Of a stretch of DNA of 64,000 nt, positions 57,306 to 64,000 are shown piece by piece (within the stretch, counting starts at the first letter, position 1; the number at the start of each line of letters is the position of its first letter). The stretch is from Nitrososphaera sp. Lineage in GTDB: Archaea; Thermoproteota; Nitrososphaeria; Nitrososphaerales; Nitrososphaeraceae. The position numbers and the translations under genes are program-made. The stretch spans positions 1-64,000 of the forward strand of contig JAJUFP010000001.1 of assembly GCA_029263715.1 (NCBI GenBank), written 5' to 3'. The notes under the pieces are model-generated. The model worked only from the letters and a program-made list of their open reading frames with translations. It did not search any database and had not been told where the DNA came from.

Positions 57306-58456
57306 TCTGTATACTCCTTTACTATGGTCTTCATGTCCTTGAGCGCCACTTTGACCTTGTTGGAGCTGTTCATGTAGTATGCTGCCTTGACGCTGCCGGT
57401 TACCACAGAATCATACTTGTCCTTGTCGACATAGGGTGTAAGGCACGTGCAGGAATCGCACATGAACTCTGCACCTGACCGTTCGATCCTGCCGGTAAGG
57501 CCGATCTTGGCAGCCTGGTTGTGTATGGCCCTTGAGCAGAAAACCATGCAGCGCTTCTTGAATTTCTTGCCTTCAGTCATCTCTGCCAAGAGGTTCAATT
57601 CTTCAAGCCCAAGCTGGGGGCTTCCAAGCGTGATGATGTCGCCGTCCTCAGCCGTGCTCAGTTCGTCCATTATGGACTTGGCCTCCTCTCTGCCAAAGGA
57701 GATCCTTTCATTGCCTGAGTCTCCAAGACTGAACATGCCGCATGAGCCGGAAGTGCCGATTCCTGCAGAAAGGGCCTTTGCCTGCATCCTTGACAGCGAG
57801 TCGCCGATTCCGGCCAGCGCAACGCTGCTGTCCTTGACTGCCTTGCCGGCAAAGTATCCCAGCAGACCAAAGTCAAGCTCGCTTTCAAAATTGAAATCTA
57901 TCTTTATCGATACCTTGGGGTTCCTTGTTTCATCAAGCCTGAGGTCTGATAGCGGCGCCAGGCCTGTCACAGAGCTGGCAAGGGCAGAAAGCGCGCTTTC
58001 CTTGTTGGTCTTTAGTCCAAGCAAAGAATTTGAAAATACTGCCGCGTTGCTCTCTGCAAAACTCACTGCAGTGCCCCTTGGTGGAATGTCAAACACCTCG
58101 TAGGGCGTGCATGTAAACGACGGCTCGACTCCCATTCTTTCGTACGATCTTACGATGCTTGCCTGTTTGTCGATGAAGTTCTGCGAAAGATCCTCCGGTT
58201 TGCTTCTGTCGTAGCCCATGGGGTTGACGGTGGTCTTGACTACAACCCTGGCATCACGGCTGAACTTGTCCAAAAACTGCATGCCCGCGTCCCCAATGGT
58301 GTTGTAGTTTACGCCGGAAACATGCGCCCACTTTATTGGCACGAGTTTTTTTGCGCCGGTTGCCTCGCCGATGGACACAAGTATTCTGTAGGCAGATGCA
58401 AGCGCTTCGCCGCGCTCGCCTCTGAGGGCCTTCTCCTCGGCCTTGGTAAGCTCCAC
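57302..58456 (-). CDS. Phosphomevalonate dehydratase large subunit (aconitase X catalytic)
   Basis: KWAHVSGVNYNTIGDAGMQFL...CTPYEVFDIPPRGTAVSFAESNAAVFSNSLLG...CMVFCSRAI; ATGA overlap with the small subunit gene. Confidence 0.88.
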   Translation of the reverse strand: MELTKAEEKALRGERGEALASAYRILVSIGEATGAKKLVPIKWAHVSGVNYNTIGDAGMQFLDKFSRDARVVVKTTVNPMGYDRSKPEDLSQNFIDKQASIVRSYERMGVEPSFTCTPYEVFDIPPRGTAVSFAESNAAVFSNSLLGLKTNKESALSALASSVTGLAPLSDLRLDETRNPKVSIKIDFNFESELDFGLLGYFAGKAVKDSSVALAGIGDSLSRMQAKALSAGIGTSGSCGMFSLGDSGNERISFGREEAKSIMDELSTAEDGDIITLGSPQLGLEELNLLAEMTEGKKFKKRCMVFCSRAIHNQAAKIGLTGRIERSGAEFMCDSCTCLTPYVDKDKYDSVVTGSVKAAYYMNSSNKVKVALKDMKTIVKEYTE

Positions 58457-58533
58457 GGAATTCGTTTTTCACAAAAGAGTATAAGAACCATCACTTTCAA
58501 CAGGATTATATCGCAGAACCAAAAAAACGCATC

Positions 58534-59208
58534 TTGCAATTGGCCCCGGATATGGCCGTCATACTCAAAAAAATGGAAGCCGCTCTCAACCGTGAAAAGC
58601 CTCCGCGCCTTACTGCGCTGAGGGGTCTGCAGCAAGAAGAGCAAGGCGATCCCTTCAAGATACTGATTGGAACGATACTTTCTGCCAGGACTCGCGATGA
58701 AAATACCACGAAGGCGGTCAACCAGCTATTTGCCAGGTATCGAACACCAGAAGAGCTTGCCAGCGCGGACGTTGAGGACATTAAAAAGATGATCCGTAGC
58801 ATCGGCTTTTACAATGTCAAGGCGGCAAGGATAAAGCAGGTCTCGCAGATCATCGCCGAAAAGTTTGGAGGCCAAGTTCCGGCAGACATGGAAAGGTTGC
58901 TAGAGCTTCCAGGTGTGGGGCGCAAGACCGCAAACTGCGTGCTTGTTTATGCCTTCAACAAGCCGGCCATCCCGGTGGATGTTCATGTTCACCGCATATC
59001 AAACCGGCTTGGGATTGTGAACACCAAGACACCAGAGCAGACCGAAATAGAGTTGGCCAAAACCGTTGACAGAAAGCTTTGGACAAAGGTAAACGACATG
59101 TTTGTGATGTACGGTCAGAACATCTGCCTGCCAGTCAGACCAAACTGCAGGGCCTGCGACCTGAAAAAGACCTGCAAATACTACCGGTCTATTTCTTCCT
59201 CTTCTTAG
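58534..59208 (+). CDS. nth: Endonuclease III
   Basis: LPGVGRKTANCVLVYAF HhH, PVDVHVHRISNRLG, and C-terminal CLPVRPNCRACDLKKTC Fe-S loop. Confidence 0.93.
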   Translation: MQLAPDMAVILKKMEAALNREKPPRLTALRGLQQEEQGDPFKILIGTILSARTRDENTTKAVNQLFARYRTPEELASADVEDIKKMIRSIGFYNVKAARIKQVSQIIAEKFGGQVPADMERLLELPGVGRKTANCVLVYAFNKPAIPVDVHVHRISNRLGIVNTKTPEQTEIELAKTVDRKLWTKVNDMFVMYGQNICLPVRPNCRACDLKKTCKYYRSISSSS

Positions 59209-59899
59209 TCAAAAGCAGCACTGCCATCAGGCCACCGACGCCAGCCGCCAGGGCTCCAGGAAGCAGATACGTGGGCGTATTTTCCGGGCTTCCATAGAAA
59301 ACGCTGAAGTTGATTTCACCGCCGTAAGCATTGCTCAAGGCAGAAGCCTCGTCCTTTCCGTACACCTCTATCGAGCCTACGGTAAAGCCGTTGATTTCGT
59401 ACCTGTCAAGCACTATCCTCTTGCCGTTGCTGGCCGAAAGGCCCTGGTTGTTGGCATGGCCGATGGCTATGGGGTTGTCGGTCCACCAGCCCATCTCGTT
59501 GTTGTTGTGGATTATGGCATGTCCTGTCTCTGGCGTGTTGACGGCTATCTGGTACGTTCTGGACTCGCCGCCATACATCGCTATCTGGATGTACTTTTCG
59601 CTTGGTGCCGGCTCGCGTAAAATGATGATGACCTTTGAATCTTCCCTTGGAACGTAGGACAGCTTGTTCTCGATGTTCATGATCCAGCTGGGCCCCTTGG
59701 GTTCATCATACGTGTATACCAATGGGTCATTGCGGTCATGGTTTGCTGCCTGAAACGGGATGGTAAAGCTCTCGCTCTGCTTGGCCTTGACGATGTTGTA
59801 GGCCTGCTCCTGCGCATAAGTGGGCAGGATGAGTGAGAAAGCCAAGATTGTTGCCAGTCCTGTCACTGCCAAACGCAGCATTTGCGTGTATGTCGACAT
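59189..59899 (-). CDS. Secreted/membrane-anchored protein
   Basis: Signal peptide plus C-terminal TM (YLLPGALAAGVGGLMAVLLLTKKRKK); overlaps nth 3' end by 20 bp. Confidence 0.65.
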   Translation of the reverse strand: MSTYTQMLRLAVTGLATILAFSLILPTYAQEQAYNIVKAKQSESFTIPFQAANHDRNDPLVYTYDEPKGPSWIMNIENKLSYVPREDSKVIIILREPAPSEKYIQIAMYGGESRTYQIAVNTPETGHAIIHNNNEMGWWTDNPIAIGHANNQGLSASNGKRIVLDRYEINGFTVGSIEVYGKDEASALSNAYGGEINFSVFYGSPENTPTYLLPGALAAGVGGLMAVLLLTKKRKK

Positions 59900-59971
59900 T
59901 TTAGTAATATATACGACTCGGCTGGCAGTTTTATCCATGGCAGGACTGTGCAATACAACCTGTTTGCTGCC

Positions 59972-61102
59972 CTAAACAAACGGCTCCTTGAATGAGACGA
60001 TCAGCTTTGCTATTTCTGGCCGCATCAGGTGCTCTGCCGGCATCTCGCCGGAACTCACCATCTTTCTCATCTTGGTGCCGCTTAGCTCTTCTCTCAGCTC
60101 TGGCCCATGGGGGCAGTTGCGCTCGTTGGCGTAGCTGAGGCATTTCTTGCAGTAGTAAAAGGCCGGGAAAAACACCGGCTTGATGCCAAGGTCCGGATAA
60201 TCCTTAAAGATCTCGTGGGCCGCAAACGGGTGGTAGTAGCTGCCAACGCCGGCGTGGTCCCTGCCTATGATAAAGTGCGAGCAGCCAAAGTTCATCCTCA
60301 TGATGGCGTGGTGTATCGCTTCCTTGGGGCCAGCGTACCTCATCTCGGTGTGCAGCGTCACAAACATCGCCTTGTTCTTTGGGTAGTAATTCTCGATCAG
60401 CGCTTCATAGGAAGCAAGTATCACCTCGTCTTTAAAGTCGCCCTGCTTCTTTTTGCCGATAAGCGGGTTGACAAACAGTCCGTCAAACAGGTTCAGCGCG
60501 GCCTTTTGCAGCATTTCATGGGCCACGTGGGGCACGTTTCTTGTCTGGAAACCTACAACCGTGTTCCATCCGTTTCTGGCTATCTCGGCCCTAGTCTCGG
60601 CTGGCGTCTTTCTGTACTTTCTTAGCGGCGACGCCGGTATTCTCTTCGTTACTTCGATCCTGCCTCCAACCAGCCGGCTTTTCATATTCATCATTTTCTC
60701 TACGCCGGGGTGTTTGATGTCGTCTGTCTGGTAGACTGCTTTGGCGCAGGCAAGCCTGTCAAAACTGTACACCTCTTCGACCTGGAGCAAGGCAAATCTC
60801 TCCCCTGAATTGGTGAGGGCCACCTCGCCGGCTTCCTTCATCCTGACTGCGGTCTGCTCGTCTACATCCAGGACTATTGGAACAGTCCATGCCAGGCCGT
60901 TTTTGAGCCTTCCCTTGCTTACAATGCTCTCAAAATCTTCCTGGCCCACAAAGCCTTCCAGGGGGCTGAATACACCATCGGCGATGTTCTCGATATCGTT
61001 GCGCAGGTCGTTGTTGACCTCTACTGTAAACGCTCCATCCAGGACTTTGTTGGAAAACCTGCTCACCAGCTTGCCTCCGTAGGGTAGTGGTATCTCGCCC
61101 AT
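59972..61102 (-). CDS. sat: Sulfate adenylyltransferase
   Basis: GFQTRNVPHVAHEMLQKAAL, GRDHAGVGSYYHPFAAHEIF, CSHFIIG. Confidence 0.95.
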   Translation of the reverse strand: MGEIPLPYGGKLVSRFSNKVLDGAFTVEVNNDLRNDIENIADGVFSPLEGFVGQEDFESIVSKGRLKNGLAWTVPIVLDVDEQTAVRMKEAGEVALTNSGERFALLQVEEVYSFDRLACAKAVYQTDDIKHPGVEKMMNMKSRLVGGRIEVTKRIPASPLRKYRKTPAETRAEIARNGWNTVVGFQTRNVPHVAHEMLQKAALNLFDGLFVNPLIGKKKQGDFKDEVILASYEALIENYYPKNKAMFVTLHTEMRYAGPKEAIHHAIMRMNFGCSHFIIGRDHAGVGSYYHPFAAHEIFKDYPDLGIKPVFFPAFYYCKKCLSYANERNCPHGPELREELSGTKMRKMVSSGEMPAEHLMRPEIAKLIVSFKEPFV

Positions 61103-61118
61103 TTCCAAAAACACCTTC

Positions 61119-61853
61119 TTACTTTTTCTTTTTCGTGGGGTCAAAATGCAGGCCGCACTCTTTGTACGCCGCGTCTTCCCACCACCACCGGCCTGCGCGA
61201 GGATCTTCGCCTGGCTTGATGGCGCGGGTGCACGGCTCGCAGCCTATGCTTGGATACCCCATGTCGTGGAGCTTGTTGTAGGGGATGTTGTTTTTGCGTA
61301 TGTGATCCCAGACCTGATCTGAAGTCCAGTCAGCTATGGGGTTGAGCTTTATTATTCCGCCGTGTGCAGCATCGATCTCGATCTTCTTGGTGTCGGCCCT
61401 AGTAGCGGCCTGGTCCCTGCGAAGGCCAGTTATCCAGCCGTCAAGTTCTTTGAGGGCCCTGTTGAGGGGGTGAACCTTTCTTATTTCGCAGCACAGTTTT
61501 CTGTTCTGCACACTTTCATACATGAGGTTCATGCCCTTGTTTCTGACCATCTCCTCGACCTCTGCCTGGTCGGGAAAGTACACGTCGATCTTGATCCCGT
61601 ACCTGGCGCGGATATCGTCCATCACGTCGTAGGTCTCCTGATTGAGCCGGCCGGTGTCCAGCGTAAAGACCTTGGTCTTGTCTTTGTCGATCCTGGTCAT
61701 CAAGTCTATGACAACAACATCCTCGGCACCAAAACTGGATGCAAGACCAATCTTGAGGCCAAAAGTATCAAGAGCCCATTTCAACACTTCCTGGGCGGAT
61801 TTCTTTTCAAATTCCAAAGCCAACTGCTCAACCTGTGCAGCATCAAGCCTCAT
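61119..61853 (-). CDS. cysH: Phosphoadenylyl/adenylyl-sulfate reductase
   Basis: IGLASSFGAEDVVVIDLM..., NRKLCCEIRKVHPLNRAL, ITGLRRDQAATR, GYPSIGCEPCTRAIKPGEDPRAGRWWWED...KECGLH. Confidence 0.93.
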   Translation of the reverse strand: MRLDAAQVEQLALEFEKKSAQEVLKWALDTFGLKIGLASSFGAEDVVVIDLMTRIDKDKTKVFTLDTGRLNQETYDVMDDIRARYGIKIDVYFPDQAEVEEMVRNKGMNLMYESVQNRKLCCEIRKVHPLNRALKELDGWITGLRRDQAATRADTKKIEIDAAHGGIIKLNPIADWTSDQVWDHIRKNNIPYNKLHDMGYPSIGCEPCTRAIKPGEDPRAGRWWWEDAAYKECGLHFDPTKKKK

Positions 61854-62174
61854 ATGCGGTAGAGAAGGCCTTGAGCACTTTATATTATTATCACCAACCT
61901 TCTGCATTTTTAGCCTGTCAATATATGAGGCCGGGATTGAAAACTGCGACCTGCAAGGTCGACAGAATGTGTTTAATTACAAAAATCTGTCATTAACATT
62001 CAAAATTTACAGCATTATCAAATAACCTTATATACTTTGGTTCCCGTACCTGAACCGGGTTAAAGAAAGCCATGGATAAAGTGTGCATTAGTGTACATTA
62101 TGCATGCAATCCATCGCGCCTTTCTGTTCCTTGCATAACCTTGTTGACAACATAGAATACTGGGAGAGATTTGA

Positions 62175-63593
62175 TTGGCTGATAATTTCTGGGAAAATGT
62201 AGATCAATACAGGAAGCTTGGTTTTGATCCAATCCGCTGGATATCTGCATGTTCAAACGAGGCAGACCCGTATGTATTGCGCAGTGCGCTGCAGGATGTA
62301 AAAAGAAGCTCCGTAAAGGTTCAGCCTTCGTGGTTCGATCTGTTTTATCACATGGAAGGAAAGGAGCCAGAGCTTATCCGGCGGGTGTACGACCTTGCAA
62401 ATCCTGCTGTGGATAGCGAAGTCGATGTCAAGCGAGCAGTCGCCCTGTTCCGGATCCAGTCAAATTTGGCCGAATCGGCCGGAACTCTGTCCAGCGTACT
62501 TCAAAAGTTCTTGGGCAGCTTTCACAACAAAGTGTCTGTATCAAACGCCCAGGTCGCCCTGACGGAGCATCAGGACGCGCAGTTTGGGCTGTTAGATTAC
62601 ATCAACCTTCACAGAGGCACCAAGGACGGCTACACGCCTGCAGTTACGTCGTGCACCCAGATCACCGATGTTGCAAAGGCGCCTGATGATGACGTCCATG
62701 TAAGGATAGCCATGACTGCTGCCATCGAAACCCTCAACCTTCTTGGATGCGGAAATCCCTCGCTGTTCAAGTTCTTTCCGATATACGACGCGCCCTCAGA
62801 GGAGATACTGGACAAGATAAGGATCAACCTTGACGCGTTTATGTCCCGCTACAACCTGGCCATGGAGGATTACAGCTCGCTTAAGCGCGGCCGGCTTTTC
62901 TACGGGACCACGGCCTTTGCAACCACCAACAAGGAGACTCCAACAAAGTACGAGCAGGTAGAGGAGGGCATGGACATACTGCTTACCAACAAGTTCGGCG
63001 GCCTTGCGGCAGCAAGCCTGCACGCCCTTGCGATGATGGACCCGGCCAACGCGTCCAGGTTCGAGCAGGCAGGAGTTTCCATGGAAAGCATCACCCGGGC
63101 GCGGGATGAAGCCATGAAGAGCCTGACGGAGCCGCACTTTGCGCTTGGCAAGATAGTGTCCAAGTACTGCCCTGATTTCGGATCGCCTTTTGACAAAAAC
63201 AGCCACATCGCTGCCGTGTACCCGGGAGGGCCAAAAGGCATACTTGCCGTTGGCCTGCTGGCAGAGCTGACCAACTCGAGCCTCGTGATAAACGAACTTC
63301 CAATAAGGCATGAAGAGATATCCCGCCTTGCAACAATGGAATCATTGGTAGAAAACGCAACTGCTTCGCAGCATGGATGCCACATAATACTGGCGTCAAA
63401 GGACGTGTCTGCCCTTGTCGCAGAGGAGCTGCGGCAGCACCACTTTGCTCCAGAAAAAATAGGCTTTGTGGCAAAGAAGGGTGTGCCTTCCGTCGTCATT
63501 CAAAAGGACGCCAGCCAGTTCGTGGCTTCAAAGGCAAAACTTGCCCGGCTGACTTCGATTCCGGTGCCAAGCCAGCCCAAGCCGGCTGGTTAA
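62175..63593 (+). CDS. Hypothetical protein with PurM/SelD-like features
   Basis: 472 aa; EEGMDILLTNKFGGLAAASLHALAMMD resembles the SelD C-terminal region; TTG start. Family assignment tentative. Confidence 0.5.
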   Translation: MADNFWENVDQYRKLGFDPIRWISACSNEADPYVLRSALQDVKRSSVKVQPSWFDLFYHMEGKEPELIRRVYDLANPAVDSEVDVKRAVALFRIQSNLAESAGTLSSVLQKFLGSFHNKVSVSNAQVALTEHQDAQFGLLDYINLHRGTKDGYTPAVTSCTQITDVAKAPDDDVHVRIAMTAAIETLNLLGCGNPSLFKFFPIYDAPSEEILDKIRINLDAFMSRYNLAMEDYSSLKRGRLFYGTTAFATTNKETPTKYEQVEEGMDILLTNKFGGLAAASLHALAMMDPANASRFEQAGVSMESITRARDEAMKSLTEPHFALGKIVSKYCPDFGSPFDKNSHIAAVYPGGPKGILAVGLLAELTNSSLVINELPIRHEEISRLATMESLVENATASQHGCHIILASKDVSALVAEELRQHHFAPEKIGFVAKKGVPSVVIQKDASQFVASKAKLARLTSIPVPSQPKPAG

Positions 63594-63619
63594 TATTCGC
63601 CTGATCCAAATACTGTCCA

Positions 63620-64000
63620 ATGCAAGATCCAGACTGCGTCTTTTGCAAGATTGTCGCCGGCAAGATCCGCGCCAGGGTGGTAAAACAAAACGAAAGAGCC
63701 ATGGCGTTTCTGGACGCATTTCCGCTGGCTGCCGGACACACCCTTATCATACCAAAATCACACTATGCCAAGATACAGGAGATGGACAGCCTCGACGCGC
63801 AGGCAGTGTTTGACCTGCTGCACAAGGTGACAGACGCAGTAGAGCTTGCCTCAAAAACAAACGCCAGCACGATCGCAATACACAACGGCCGGGAGGCCGG
63901 ACAGGAAGTGCCGCACGTCCACATACACATCGTGCCAAGAAGACGCGGCGACGGAGCGGGACCCATTCACTCCATGTTCAGAAGACCCCGCTTAACTGCG
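63620..64000 (+). CDS. HIT family protein, truncated by window end
   Basis: DCVFCKIVAGKI..., AAGHTLIIPKSH, GQEVPHVHIHIVPRR histidine triad. Confidence 0.93.
   Translation, partial: MQDPDCVFCKIVAGKIRARVVKQNERAMAFLDAFPLAAGHTLIIPKSHYAKIQEMDSLDAQAVFDLLHKVTDAVELASKTNASTIAIHNGREAGQEVPHVHIHIVPRRRGDGAGPIHSMFRRPRLTA

Noticed and set aside
57447-58103. 218-aa plus-strand ORF
   Set aside because: Antisense to the aconitase X large subunit.
61935-61944. GATTGAAAAC, resembling the end of an archaeal CRISPR repeat
   Set aside because: Single occurrence; no regularly spaced copies, no cas genes in the window.
62796-63499. 171-aa and 199-aa minus-strand ORFs
   Set aside because: Antisense to the 62175-63593 gene; composition typical of shadow ORFs.

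Overview
This 64 kb window looks like chromosomal DNA from an ammonia-oxidising archaeon (Nitrososphaerota/Thaumarchaeota, probably Nitrososphaera-like). The taxonomic call is inferred from gene content. Most of it is housekeeping: an A-type ATPase subunit, HMG-CoA synthase, threonine dehydratase, the S9-L13-L18e-RpoD cluster, SBDS, the Rrp4-Rrp41-Rrp42-L37Ae-Pcc1-prefoldin cluster, Nob1, NAD kinase, HemB/HemA/siroheme genes, Spt5, L19e/L32e, an aconitase X-type phosphomevalonate dehydratase pair, endonuclease III, ATP sulfurylase, PAPS/APS reductase and a HIT protein. The accessory or unusual parts are: (1) about 28.5-32.2 kb, an AT-rich island with a compact cassette of two paralogous wHTH-like proteins, a HEPN-like protein (RNDLYH motif) fused to a C-terminal wHTH-like region, and a Gly-rich protein, which is my best candidate for an undescribed system; (2) 32.3-35.2 kb, a translationally coupled wHTH/AAA-ATPase/small protein/zinc-ribbon operon of unknown function; (3) 35.3-35.8 kb, a RelE-like toxin split by a -1 frameshift at C CAA AAG, behind a small putative antitoxin and next to tRNA-Gly(GCC); (4) 36.75-38.5 kb, a second HEPN (Apea-like) gene between imperfect direct repeats; (5) 43-49.3 kb, a signalling cluster (MEDS, KaiC-like, DUF835 sensor) with a C-terminal/N-terminal domain shared by three proteins joined to different zinc modules; (6) a membrane-protein gene flanked by near-perfect 28-bp inverted repeats at 7.1-8.35 kb. 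All family names come from motif recognition by eye. No database search was run.
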